Shown: positions 33,934-46,000, numbered from the stretch's first letter. The stretch: 64,000 nucleotides of DNA from Labia minor (GCA_963082975.1 OY720344.1:8729580-8793579), one strand, 5' to 3'. The notes: generated by a model not told the origin, from the sequence alone. Made by a program: numbers and translations.

Positions 33934-36397
33934 TTAGTTACTTATAGAATTAAACCTATTATTTATGTTTTATTTATTTGAATAAGAAAATTTCAAGAAA
34001 AATTAAAAATATAATCATTTTAGCAAGTTGCAATTTTGGATATTGATTGCGAATTAGGAAAAGAAGCTTGTGATACGATTAATAAAGAAAATGGTGGAAA
34101 TCGTGTAATTTTTCTTCAATGTGATGTTACCAAGAATGACGAACAATCAGGTAATTAATATTTTTATCGTATCTACGTTTACTATGTATACTAAACTTTA
34201 TTAATTTATGTTCTTTTGGCTCTACATAATTAAAAATATGAAGTTAGAAAAATATGTGAAAATACCTCATTTTAATTTACAATTTGACTTTTGTACTTGC
34301 TACGCAAGGACAACGCCTATAAATAAAAATAGTGTCCTATGATGAGTAGAACAGGTCCTATCAACCTTTACCTTGATTTTTTTGATCGGATGCGCTATCA
34401 AGTATCTTTCCCAATTTTGATCCCGGAGGCTGAGTTGTCTCCGTTCCAATGACCCCTTCTAGAGAAATTCCCTTGCCAGGCCCGGGACTTGAACCCAGGA
34501 TTACGAGAATGGGAGGCAGCTTCGCTATTCGCTACTTCCCACCCTGGGCGCCCTTTTAATTCACTATTTACTCATTATTAATTTAATATTCGGTTAAACT
34601 TTTTATTATTATTTTCAATAGAGTTTATTTAGGAGGGAACTTTTTCGGATTTTGGGTCTAAAGCCCAGAATAATTTTCTTCTAAATAAACTTTCTTGAAA
34701 ATGGTATCAAAATTGGTAATATGTAAATTTCTTTTTTGAAGATAATCTTATATCATCGAAATTTATTTAAAATTCATAATTTTTTTATTTGTTTATTGAT
34801 ATTATTTATATGTGAATTTTATTTATTTATTTGGTAAAAAAGTTAATTGACTAATTTAATTAAAATTTTATTTTAATTTTATTTTCATTTTTTAAATTCC
34901 CCTTTGAACTTTAACTTTAAGTAAAGTATTTCTAATATTTTATTTTGATTTTGTTTTTTTGTTTTTTGTTTTTTTTTTTTTTTTTTATAAAATTTAGGCG
35001 CTTTTAAGAAAGTCTTTGAAACATTTGGAGGTCTTGATCTTATAATTAATAATGCTGGGATTATAGATAACATAAATTGGGAGCGAACTATTCAAGTCAA
35101 TATGGTATTTTGAATTTATCTATTATACTCAAATTTAAAAAAAAATCAAGTAACTGAAAATTATGTAAATGTAAATAGATTGGAGTGGCTAGAGGAACAG
35201 TTCTCGGCCTCGAGTTAATGGGCAACCATAAAGGTGGAAAAGGCGGTACTATTATTAATATTGCTTCTACTGGTGGCTTCATGAATAACCCGGTTCTACC
35301 AATCTATATTGGTACTCAAGCGGGTAACATTGCGATGACACGTTGTTTTGGGGTATGCTAATGACATTTAAAATATATATACCACATATATGGTATATGT
35401 ATGATCTGTTCAAAAGAAAAGGTGAATTTTGAATTTTTTCGGGCTGTTTACATTCGATTATCGAAATTAAATTTTGCGTTAAAAATGTAATAAAGTGTTC
35501 CAACGCACTTAAAATGTTGACTGTAGCGTTAATAAGGAATACTTCAAGGAAATTATGTAACATTTACATGAAGCAAACGATCGGAATTGTGGGAAAACAA
35601 CTCATGGATTCTGCATCACGATAATGCACCAGCTCACATATCATTGCTTGTTCGTGATTTTTTGGCCAAAGACAATAGCATAATCATGCCTCAACCACCG
35701 TATTCACCAGATTTGGCTCCCTGTGACTTTTTCCTATTGCCAAAACTGAAGAGATCAATGAAAGGATAGCGTTTTACCACAATTAATGAGATAAAGTCGA
35801 AATCAAAGAACGAGCTGATGGGCATACCTAAAAGCGTATTTCAGACGGGCTTCGACGATTGGAAGAAGCGCTGGCATAAGTGCATTCTATCTGAGGGGAA
35901 TTACTTTCAAAGGGACAAAATGAATATTGATGAATAAATAAATACTTTTTGAAATAATTCAAAATTCAACTTTTCTTGTGAACAAACCTCGGAAAATTTG
36001 TTAATAAATTATTTTTTCTTTTTAATTTTATAGGATTCTATGAATTTGAAAAGATATGGTGTCCGCGTAATATCTCTCTGCCCTGGTGTGACAGATACAT
36101 CATTGTTTAAAGAAAAAATAATGAAAAATGTTGAAAAAGAAAATTTAGGATTTGTAGATGAGATGAAAAAAGCTTTTCCACTTCAATCGTAAGTGATATT
36201 TGATACTTAAGTATTTTTTTATGTTGCTTTATCAATTTAATACAATAAAAATAATTAAATTAAACATAAAATAGAAAAAAGACTTTTTTGCAGCAATACT
36301 TCCTTCCAATTTCAAGTTTACCTAATAATAATAATAATAATAGTAATTATAATTATATATTTTTTTTAATTTGATTATAAAATACCATTTTTTATTT

Positions 36398-36432
<35 letters not shown>

Positions 36433-36733
36433 GATATTTTATAATTATTTATTTATTTTTTTAATTTTCAATTACCTTTTTAGTATTATTAATTTTAATA
36501 TATTTTTACAATTTTACTTTAGAGATTAGAATCTTAGAATATTTTTTATTGTAATATAAATTTTCATCTAAAAAATTGATAATTTAATTTTCTTTGAAAT
36601 GTTCAGTCCTGTTTCAGTTGCCGAGAGTTTGATAAATATAATAAAAGTTGGAGAAAGTGGTCATGTCTATGTCAGTGAAGAAGACAAACCGTTTTATAAA
36701 CTCAGCATCCCAGAGTATCAATCAATGAAGTAG
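31597..36733 (+). CDS. SDR gene 3: 15-PGDH-like, catalytic lysine replaced by glutamine
   Basis: Six exons: 31597-31686, 34024-34150, 34998-35104, 35179-35352, 36034-36188 and 36607-36733, phases 0,1,0,0,2; 259 residues. Family features are TGGASGIG in exon 1, Asp36 after beta-2, NNAG in exon 3, Asn107, Ser138 (NIAS) and Tyr151. The residue at 155, lysine in the YxxxK motif, is glutamine (YIGTQ, codon CAA). This position numbers exactly as in human 15-PGDH. The rest of the frame is open with good splice sites, so it does not look like an old pseudogene. It may have lost dehydrogenase activity and kept a binding role, or be an early-stage pseudogene. Intron 1 contains a Helitron, intron 2 a SINE and intron 4 a mariner. 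It is transcribed in the same direction as genes 1 and 2. Confidence 0.87.
31972..33148 (+). mobile_element. Non-autonomous Helitron, 1,177 bp
   Basis: Begins TCTATATATATAAAAGGGAA, followed by a TGTC-repeat start typical of insect Helitrons. It ends CTAG preceded by a short hairpin (AAAGC-GAA-GCTTT), 14 bp upstream of the end. The insertion lies between A and T. There is no target duplication: the two flanks rejoin a family B repeat (compare CTGTATGTA next to GATTTATAAAAC at 6970-7005). The interior has inverted blocks at 32440-32520 and 32930-33070 and AAT runs. No Rep/helicase is present. It lies in intron 1 of SDR gene 3. Confidence 0.75.
33150..33380. repeat. Dispersed repeat family B, third copy
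   Basis: TTTGGTCTTCCCACACC and GATTCGATTTAATCTAATG match the copies at 6960-7245 and 9125-9330. The Helitron at 31972-33148 separates this part from its left end. Confidence 0.7.
33750..33932. repeat. Repeat family F copy followed by a TA dinucleotide run
   Basis: GTCTGCAACGCCACAATTTT, GAAACGTGAAGATATTC and CAAAAAATTTTACA match 9755-9960. It runs into a TA tract at about 33901-33931. It lies about 90 bp upstream of exon 2 of SDR gene 3. Confidence 0.7.
34310..34556 (-). mobile_element. Probable tRNA-derived SINE
   Basis: On the minus strand the head contains TAGCGAATAGCG, a fair match to the internal pol III A box, and about 38 bp later GGGTTCAAGTCCC, a strong B box match. The spacing matches a tRNA. 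A non-tRNA body follows (CTAGAAGGGGTCATTGGAAC). It is clearly less AT-rich than its surroundings. Intron 2 of SDR gene 3. The tail end is uncertain. Confidence 0.6.
35405..35991 (+). mobile_element. mariner remnant in intron 4 of SDR gene 3
   Basis: Right end CTTGTGAACAAACCTCG; the left end (CTGTTCAAAAGAAAAGGTG) is eroded. The frame shows HHDNAPAHISLLVRDFLAKD with a catalytic Asp, PQPPYSPDLAPCDFF with the next, and then DDWKKRWHKC. A TAG shortly after MKG breaks the frame, and the N-terminal part is deleted. It is closely related to the elements at 11845-12475 and 25294-25887. Confidence 0.87.
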
Positions 36734-37437
36734 AATAATCTATTAATTATTAACAATAATAAATTTATAAATTAGAAATTTAAAAAATACTTTCATAAAT
36801 ATATAAAATAAATGAAAGTATTAACATAATTAAAAAATATAAATTTTATATAGATAAACAAAATTTATAGTTGTTAAATAATTAGAATATTCTTATAATA
36901 TATTATTTAAAAAAATATATTTCTAAAGTTATATTATAAATTTGCTGAAAATAAATAGATATCTAAATAATAAATAACAACTGTTTTTATTTATTTAATT
37001 TATTTTCTGAAAATATTGAAGTTTGAAAAACATTTTTCAATATTTCTTATGTTAATTTCTCTCCCAGAGTATGCAAAAATATAAATATCTACCTTTAGTA
37101 GCTTTGAAAGAATCTCTTGTATGTTCCATGGTGTGGTTGACACAAATTTATTTTATTAAATTTTATTAAATTATTTCCTATTATTATTTCGTACAGTGAT
37201 GATTTGTAGATCCGACATGATTATTTCTAGTAGTAGTCTGAGCTTTTATTGAGAGTTTTTCATTTTTGGGTTACTAACTGTACATAATTCCAACAATCTC
37301 AAGACTCAAGTTTAACTACTTCTACATTAACACTAGCACCTAATCCTCCTCATCGCGATTGGATGATTAACCTAAGGAAAGAATTTATAATATATTCATT
37401 AATGAATAATTTTTAAAATCAAAGGGAAATATATGTA
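36734..37437. other. 3' flank of SDR gene 3, AT-rich
   Basis: Low-complexity AT sequence. AATAAA-like signals are near 36755 and 36808 and could serve polyadenylation of gene 3. Less biased sequence at 37070-37370 has no coding frame. Confidence 0.5.
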
Positions 37438-37439
37438 CC

Positions 37440-37509
37440 ATATAGTAGCCGTTCCCGACATAAAACTCTTCTTAAAGGGACAGTCGGCTTCTAGCCGCAC
37501 GAGATTGGT
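37440..37509 (+). rRNA. Small fragment resembling 18S rRNA (pseudogene)
   Basis: AAACTCTTCTTAAAGGGACA followed by GTCGGCTTCTAGCCGCACGA and GATTG closely resembles the conserved insect 18S rRNA segment just before the GAGCAATAA stretch. Similarity stops abruptly at GATTGG and is weak to the left. It is too short to be functional and is probably a dispersed rDNA fragment. Confidence 0.65.
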
Positions 37510-38995
37510 TAATAATAATAATTTATAGAAAATTTTGTTTCAAATACTTACAAAACAACATAATGTTTAAATATTTAATAATTAATAACTTTATTCAAAT
37601 AGTAATATTTTTTTTTATTTTTTTTTTCAATATTTAATAATAACAAAACAAAATTTTAAAAAAATAAAGTTAGTAAAAAATTAATAATTTATTTTATTTA
37701 TATTTATTTATGTTTATTATGTTTAATAAATTTTCTTTTATGAAAAAAAATAATATTAATATCAAAAATTAGAATATTTCAATTTTTTTATTTTAAATTC
37801 TATAAAAATTGTAATTATAAAATTCTAAATTAAGATAGCAGCACTGGTTTAGACTTAAAGTTTACTACTACTAACTTAGCCATCTTTCAAGGATTTATTT
37901 AATAAATGCTAATGCCTAGATTATCTTTAAGGTAATTGATATTGGTTTTATTAAAAATAGATATTATTTTAGAATTATTACGATTTATATAAAAACATTT
38001 TGAATCTTTATTTTATTATTGATCTATCAGGAATAGATAAAATTTTATCGTAAGTTTAAAGTTTATAATTTATAATCATAATAACAAATATACACTTGTT
38101 TATCATTTTGATTTTTTCGCAATTAAATAAAAAACAAAAAAAAAATTAAATTTAAATGGAAAGTTGAATTAAAACTAATTATTCGTAATCTTTGATTGAT
38201 GTCAACGAACTTTTATAATTGTTTGATCTAATTGGTTGATCATGTTCTTTTTTATCCATTATTATATTTATATTATATATAATTATGTAGTATTATTCGT
38301 TTATATTTCTAATTAATCTTGTTTATTTATTTATTTTATTTTATTTTTATTTTTTTTTTTTTTTGCAAAATGACGTTGGAAGTTAATTTAATAATCTTAT
38401 CTTATTATGCTAGCTAAAATTGTATCTATATATCTATATATTTATCTATAACCATTGGTTCTCAAAAACCGCTCTAACGATTTTTTTCAAATTCACACTA
38501 GATATAGTATTTATAAAGAAAAATTGAGTTTTATTGATCACATCTCTTGAAACTTACAGCTTCATTATTAATTTCTTAATTGAAAATTATATATGGGTGT
38601 GACGTCATCAATTTTACTTCAATTAATATTTTTTTATATTTAAAATATTTTAAAATAAAATAAATTTCGAAATAAAATTAAAAATATTTATTTTTAATAA
38701 TATATATATATATATATATATATTTATTAATCTTAATTAATTAATTATTAACAAAATAAAATACGGTTAGTTGATTCCCGCTTTTTTTTAAATGAATTGT
38801 ATTAACATTTTTTTATATATTTAAAATATTTTAAAATTCATTATTTAATTTCGAAATAAAATTAAAAATATTTATTTTTAATAAAATATATATATATATT
38901 TATTAATCACTCTCAAAAAAAACAAAAACAAAAACAAAAAAACATATAATTCTTGCAAAGAGAGTAAAAATGTCATGTTAATTAACTAAATATAT
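37510..38995. other. AT-rich spacer with related AT-repeat units
   Basis: No gene seen. TTTAAAATATTTTAAAAT next to TTTCGAAATAAAATTAAAAA recurs at about 38635-38695, 38815-38880 and 39395-39450. TA runs follow at 38701-38722 and 38885-38900. This looks like a dispersed AT-rich element. Confidence 0.55.
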
Positions 38996-39080
38996 ATCAG
39001 TCTAATGGGTAAAGGCACTGTTTTGAATAGTCAACTTAGCAGGATCGAAACCGGCGGAAAAAATTTTTTTTTTTTTTTAT
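38996..39080 (+). ncRNA. tRNA-like sequence (degenerate or SINE head)
   Basis: TAATGGGTAAAGG resembles a pol III A box, and GGATCGAAACC, 38 bp later, resembles a B box. Between them CTGTTTTGAATAG could form an anticodon arm. A run of 14 T follows, as in a pol III terminator. The acceptor stem does not pair well, so it is not an intact tRNA. Confidence 0.35.
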
Positions 39081-39639
39081 CTATTATTTTATATTTATTT
39101 ATTCATTGTTCTTTGATTAAATTTAATTTCTTTTATTTTATTTTATTAATTAAAATGATGCAACATTTAATAATTGTAATATTGTAATAAATTTTATTTT
39201 TTTTATTTTATTAATTACTTATTAGTCATTAACTAATAATTTAATATTAATTCAAAATTTATAAATTTTTATTATTTAATTTTGCTTTTGTTTATATATA
39301 TATTTTAATTAACTTATCTTATCTTTTAATTTATATATGGACAAATGACACTCATATTGAAATTTGACTCCCGCCTTTTTTTAAAAGATATTTTTTTTAT
39401 ATTTAAAATATTTTAAAATTTTTTATTTAATTTCGAAATAAAATTAAAAATATATATTTTAATAATATTTTATAATTATAAATTACGATATATATTTATC
39501 ATTCTTCCAATAAAAAAAAAATATTCATGCACTTAGAAACATATCTAATAATACATATTTATGTATTATTGAGGACCCCAAGTTCCATGCAATGATGCAA
39601 CATTTAATAATTGTAATAAATAATTAAAGAATTGTATAT

Positions 39640-39990
39640 CAGCTCGGTGTCCCAAGTATTAATATTACCAGCCAAACCCAATATAATAATGAATTATTTT
39701 TTTTTAACTTAATTACCTAGCCGAGGCTCGGGGTCCCGGTGTGATCTTAATATATTGTCAGAATTAGATAAATAATGTAGAGAAAAATTATTTAAAAATA
39801 GATATTTATTTAAATGAAATAAAATTATTTAATTTACAGAATGAAAATGTCTATAATAATGTCTAAACATTTTTTCGAGCGACAGCTCGGTATCCCAGGT
39901 ATTAATATTACCAGCCAAACCCAATAATAATGAATCATTTTTTTTTAACTTAAGTACCGAGCCGAGGCTCGGGGTCCCGGTACTTATATT
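39640..39990. repeat. Two-copy repeat with GC-rich hairpin
   Basis: Units at 39640-39752 and 39883-39990 share CAGCTCGGTGTCCCAAGTAT-type starts, TTACCAGCCAAACCCAATA and CCGAGGCTCGGGGTCCCGGT. In the second unit CCGAGCCGAGGCTCGG is a perfect hairpin. CTCGGGGTCCCG is also found near the right end of the piggyBac-type element (8908-8919), hinting at a related family. Confidence 0.65.
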
Positions 39991-40374
39991 TAAGAGCGAT
40001 AAAGTTCAAAAGATATGATAATTTTAAATTATTTAAAATAAATTATTTAATGTGATTCATACATATTTTCAATTAGTTAATATATAAATTTAATTATATG
40101 AATAATATATTAAAATTTATTATTTTATCCTCATGCAATTCTTTATCCTTTAACAATCATGATAAGTATAATGATTATCATTTGATGAATATAATAGAAA
40201 ATATTTTTTAAATTTCCGTTTTCTTAGCAACAAATATTCCAATTAAGATCATTTGATATATGATATGATACTTGGAATTTGTTCAATTATAATCTCTAAA
40301 TCTACATAATATATCAATTATAATCTACACATTTTACAGTAATAATAAATATAAAAATAAAAAAATTGTTTATA

Positions 40375-41400
40375 ATATAACGTTTTTCTCATGGACTACA
40401 TATTCAACAAAAAACGTTGGACGCATTTAGTTTTATTTATTTATATGAAACATCAAGTTAAATTTTTGTAATAATAAAAATTTTATTAAACACATAAACT
40501 GAATTTTTTTTTATTATGGAACAAAAAAGAGCTAAGAAATTAACCTTTTATTAATTTTCACTGTAATATACTTATATCAAAGTATGTATCAAAATTTAAA
40601 AGAATTTTTCTTAAATTTACATATTATCAATCAAATCCAAAACGGTTGATTATATCAGAAGAAATAGTGTTACTTGTTAATGAAGTGTTTTAGTGTTGTA
40701 TGTAAGTATGTATATAAATTATAGCTCTATAAAGGAATTTAATTGCATAGAAATAAAATAGGAAGCAAATGAAAACTAAATATGGCCCAACGTCTTTAGT
40801 TGAATATGAAGAAATTCATCCATAAACTTTGTTGGGCTTATAGAAAAATTATTTTATTATTTTTAGTGCGATTTTAATTCTATAAAATAAAACTATTCAT
40901 AGAAAATGATCTAATATCAGAAATAGATAAAGATGATGTTATACGAGAATTTGCAATTAGAATAAAACAAAAATAAAATATTAATCTTTTAAAAATGTTT
41001 ATAATTACGAGTATATTAAGTAAAAGTTATTATTGAAGAAATGTTTTTAAAATAGATGTATTATTATCATTATATTAATTAAAAATTTCCCTTTTAATGT
41101 TATAAATTATTTTGAATTATTTACAAAATGAAAACCAACTCAATATTTATCCGTCAGAAGGGGTGAATGAAAATTCAAATATTAAAGCAAATAATCTCTG
41201 ATTACATTATAATTAATTAATTATAATTCAATTATATTTCTTCAATACCTTCTAGGGATCCATTGAAATATCTATAAAAATTTTCAAAAGTCTATCTCAA
41301 TTTAAAGTTGATGGAAAATCGATTTCAATTTGTCATAAGAGCGAACAGACAGACTCACAGATATGAAGTGAAGTTGATAAAAGCATTATAATTTAAATAT
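40375..41400 (-). repeat. Dispersed repeat family A, inverted copy
   Basis: Complement of blocks at 29860-31110: GAAGAAATAGTGTTACTTGT, TATAGCTCTATAAAGG, AAGGGGTGAATGAAAATTC and AAAATCGATTTCAATTTGTC. Non-coding. Confidence 0.75.
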
Positions 41401-41697
41401 AATAAAAATAATTATAATAATAATTATAAAATTTAAATTATTTAGTTAATGATAATATATAGTTAAGATTTAACAAAACTCACAGAGAGATATATTATTC
41501 TTTGATTTATCTTTTAAAAAAGCGACTAAACAAGTTATAATAAATAAATTTCTTATTATTATTATAAATATATATGAATAATGTCATCTTTTTTTATTAA
41601 ATCAAATTTATTAAAGTAAATTAAATATATTTTAACTCTTTTCATTGCTACAATCTTATAAATAACTAAGGTGTCAATAAAATAAAATAAAAAAATT

Positions 41698-42399
41698 GGT
41701 AATTATACAGGAGACGGGCCCAACAAGGTAGGTGGTTGAAACTGACTTTGAGGTTTTCTTTGAATGATTCTGAACAACTTTATGTGCAACTTTTTTTAAG
41801 ATCTCTTTTATTTTAATTAATAAAAAGTAATTAATTAGACAGTGTATTCCTCCTATATGAATGCTCTGTGGGTGACATTTTGACTATGTTTTCTCTTTTT
41901 TATCTCTATCAGTACGTGTATGTGGGTGCATGAAACTTACCTTGAAAAAAAACATTTAGAATTCAAGCTGCTGTTTATCCAACTTGCAAAAATATAATCT
42001 CATCTAAACAGAGATACCCACCACCTTGCCCCCACCGAAAAGTCGTTGTAGGAATTCAACGTTGGGGTAGAATTCAAGTTGCTGTTTATCCAACTTACAA
42101 AAAATATAATCTCATCTAAAAGGGAGATACCCACCACCTTGCCCCACCGAAAGGTTGTTGTCGTGATTCAACGTCGGGATAAGTTGCAAGTCTTTGATGA
42201 AATCCAACGTCGAGAAAGAATACAAGTTGCTATATGTATATGTATATATGGAGACTCTCTAATTAATTACTTTTTATTAATTAAAATAAAAGAGATCTTA
42301 AAAAAAGTTGCACATAAAGTTGTTCAGAATCATTCAAGGAATACCTCAAAGTAAGTTTCAACCACCTACCTTGTTGGGCCAGTCTCCTGTATAATTACC
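41698..42399. mobile_element. Non-autonomous DNA element with about 150-bp inverted ends
   Basis: 702 bp. The left end GGTAATTATACAGGAGAC and right end GTCTCCTGTATAATTACC are the outer parts of inverted repeats that extend about 150 bp. An exact 8-bp target duplication, AAAAAATT, flanks it (41690-41697 and 42400-42407). The interior holds about two and a half tandem units of about 110 bp (CAAGTTGCTGTTTATCCAAC; CACCACCTTGCCCC). An open frame at 42079-42354 crosses the units and looks accidental. An 8-bp duplication fits the hAT or P superfamilies, but the termini match neither clearly. Confidence 0.8.
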
Positions 42400-42775
42400 A
42401 AAAAATTAAATTAAAAAAATAAAAACAAATTTAAAAATATATAAAAACTAATTCTATTAGCTTTATATAGTATTATTATTATATTATTTATTTATACTTA
42501 GGTATATTATTATTTATAGATAGTTATTCATAAAAATCATCGTGATTTTCAAACTTTTCTATAATAGGTGGAGAGGATAATACTCCTTTCAGAGTAATAT
42601 TCCTGTTTACGTTTTGAGGGGTTGTCCACCCTCCAAAGAATATTTATTTATTTTTTATTGACCATTTATAAAAAAAATTATTTATTAATCCAGATAAAAA
42701 GAAGAAATATCAACTTATATTTCACTTAAAAACTTATAAGAAATGTTAACAAACTATTGTATGAAATAAAATACA

Positions 42776-43020
42776 GTAGAACCTCGATAACTCAAACCTC
42801 GGTAATTTAAAAACCTCTATAACTTCAAAAAATAATATGTTCCATTACCATCAGAGCCCAAAACCACAATAACTTAAAATACACAACCTCGATAACTTAA
42901 ATAAATAATCTCTGTATTGGCCCTCAGAAGCTGAAATCTTGAAGAAACAAGAATCAGGAGAAAGTCTTCAATATTAAAGACGAAAAATTGCCGAATTCCC
43001 TAATTTGTTAGTTGATATTT
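42776..43020 (+). mobile_element. pogo/Tigger-like element terminal fragment
   Basis: CAGTAGAACCTCGATAACTC after TA matches the terminal inverted repeat style of pogo/Tigger elements. Degenerate internal repeats of the same motif follow (ACAACCTCGATAACTTAAAT). No right end and no transposase are seen. The satellite array begins right behind it. Confidence 0.65.
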
Positions 43021-43022
43021 CT

Positions 43023-46000
43023 GATGAATAATATATTTTTTTAATATTTTTATGATGTAAAATGAACGAATTTATTATTTATTTTTATAAATTTTATTTT
43101 TTAATTTTCCCGTAAAAATTATGAAAGGTCATCGTAGGATGACCCTAGGTTTTCGGCATAATAAAATAATTATTCTACAGAAATATCAATAATATATTTT
43201 TTTAATATTTTTATGATGTAAAATGAACGAATTTATTATTTATTTTTAAAAATTTCATTTTTTAATTTTATCGTAAAAATTATGAAAGGTCATCGTAGGA
43301 TGACCCTAGGTTTTCAGCATAAAAAAATAATTTTTAGTAAGAAATATCAATAATATATTTTTTTAATATTTTTATAATGTAAAATGAACGAATTTATTAT
43401 TTTTTTTAACACATTTCATTTTTTAATTTTCCCCTAAAAATTATGAAAGGTCATCGTAGGATGAACCCTAGGTTTAGGAAATATCAATAATATATTTTTT
43501 TAATATTTTTATGATGTAAAATGAACGAATTTATTATTTATTTTTAAAAATTTCATTTTTTAATTTTCCCGTAAAAATTATGAAAGGGCATCGTAGGATG
43601 ACCCTAGGTTTTCGGCATAAAAAAATAATTTTTAGTAAGAAATATGAATAATATATTTTTTTAATATTTTTATGATGTAAAATGAACGAATTTATTATTT
43701 ATTTTTAAAAATTTCATTTTTTAATTTTACCGAAAAAATTATGAAAGGTCATCGTAGGATGACCCTAGGTTTTCGGCATAATAAAATAATTATTCATCAG
43801 AAATATCAATAATATATTTTTTTAATATTTTTATGATGTAAAATGAACGAATTTATTATTTATTTTTAAAAATTTCATTTTTTAATTTTTCCGTAAAAAT
43901 TATGAAATGTCATCATAGGATGACCTTAGGTTTTCGGCATAAAAAAATAATTATTAATCAGAAATATCAATAATATATTTTTTTAATATTTTTATGATGT
44001 AAAATGAACGAATTTATTATTTATTTTTAAAAATTTCATTTAAAAATAATGAAAGGTCATCGTAGGATGACCCTAGGTTTTCGGCATAAAAAAATAATTA
44101 TTCATCAGAAATATCAATAATATATTTTTTTAATATTTTTATGATGTAAAATGAACGAATTTATTATTTATTTTTAAAAATTTCATTTAAAAATTATGAA
44201 AGGTCATCGTAGGATGACCCTAGGTTTACGGCATAAAAAAATAATTATTCATCAGAAATATCAATAATATATTTTTTTAATATTTTTATGATGTAAAATG
44301 AACGAATTTATTATTTTTTTTAAAACATTTCATTTTTTGATTTTCCCGTAAAAATTATGAAAGGTCATCGTAGGATGACCCTAGGTTTTCAGCATAAAAA
44401 AATAATTATTGATCAGAAATATCAATAATATATTTTTTTAATATTTTTATGATGTAAAATGAACGAATTTATTATTTATTTTTATAAATTTTATTTTTAA
44501 ATTTTCCCGTAAAAATTATGAAAGGTCATCGTAGGATGACCCTAGGTTTTCGGCATAATAAAATAATTATTCATCAGAAATATCAATAATATATTTTGTT
44601 AATATTTTTATGATGTAAAATGAACGAATTTATTATTTTTTTTAAAACATTTCATTTTTTGATTTTCCCGTAAAAATTATGAAAGGTCATCTTAGGATGA
44701 CCCTAGGTTTTCAGCATAAAAAAATAATTATTCATCAGAAATATCAATAATATATTTTTTTAATATTTTTATGATGTAAAATGAACGAATTTATTATTTA
44801 TTTTAAAACATTTCATTTTTTAATTTGCCCCTAAAAATTATGAAAGGTCATCGTAGGATGACCCTAGGTTTAAGAAATATCAATAATATATTTTTTTAAT
44901 ATTTTTATGATGTAAAATGAACGAATTTATTATTTATTTTTAAAAATTTCATTTTTTAATTTTCCCGTAAAAATTATGAAAGGGCATCGTAGGATGACCC
45001 TAGGTTTTCGGCATAAAAAAATAATTTTTAGTAAGAAATATGAATAATATATTTTTTTAATATTTTTATGATGTAAAATGAACGAATTTATTATTTATTT
45101 TTAAAAATTTCATTTATTAATTTCACCGAAAAAATTATGAAAGGTCATCGTAGGATGACCCTAGGGTTTCGGCATAATAAAATAATTATTCATCAGAAAT
45201 ATCAATAATATATTTTTTTAATATTTTTATGATGTAAAATGAACGAATTTATTATTTATTTTTAAAAATTTCATTTTTTAATTTTACCGAAAAAATTATG
45301 AAAGGTCATCGTAGGATGACCTTAGGTTTTCGGCATAATAAAATAATTATTCATCAGAAATATCAATAATATATTTTTTTAATATTTTTATGATGTAAAA
45401 TGAACGAATTTATTATTTATTTTTATAAATTTTATTTTTTAATTTTCCCGTAAAAATTATGAAAGGTCATCGTAGGATGACCCTAGGTTTTCAGCATAAA
45501 AAAATAATTATTGATCAGAAATATCAATAATATATTTTTTTAATATTTTTATGATGTAAAATGAACGAATTTATTATTTATTTTAAAACATTTCATTTTT
45601 TAATTTGTCCCTAAAAATTATGAAAGGTCATCGTAGGATGACCCTAGGTTTCAGAAATATCAATAATATATTTTTTTAATATTTTTATGATGTAAAATGA
45701 ACGAATTTATTATTTATTTTTAAAAATTTCATTTAAAAATTATGAAAGGTCATCAAAGGATGACCCTAGGTTTTCGGCATAATAAAATAATTATTCATCA
45801 GAAATATCAATAATATATTTTTTTAATATTTTTATGATGTAAAATGAACGAATTTATTATTTATTTTAAAACATTTCATTTTTTAATTTGCCCCTAAAAA
45901 TTATGAAAGGTCATCGTAGGATGACCCTAGGTTTAAGAAATATCAATAATATATTTTTTTAATATTTTTATGATGTAAAATGAACGAATATATTATTTAT

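Noticed and set aside
38996..39080. Intact tRNA gene
   Set aside because: A and B box-like motifs exist, but the acceptor stem does not pair and the B box deviates from consensus; it is kept only as a tRNA-like sequence.
42079..42354. 91-codon open frame as a gene
   Set aside because: It runs through tandem repeat units into the terminal inverted repeat of a non-autonomous element and has no known domain.
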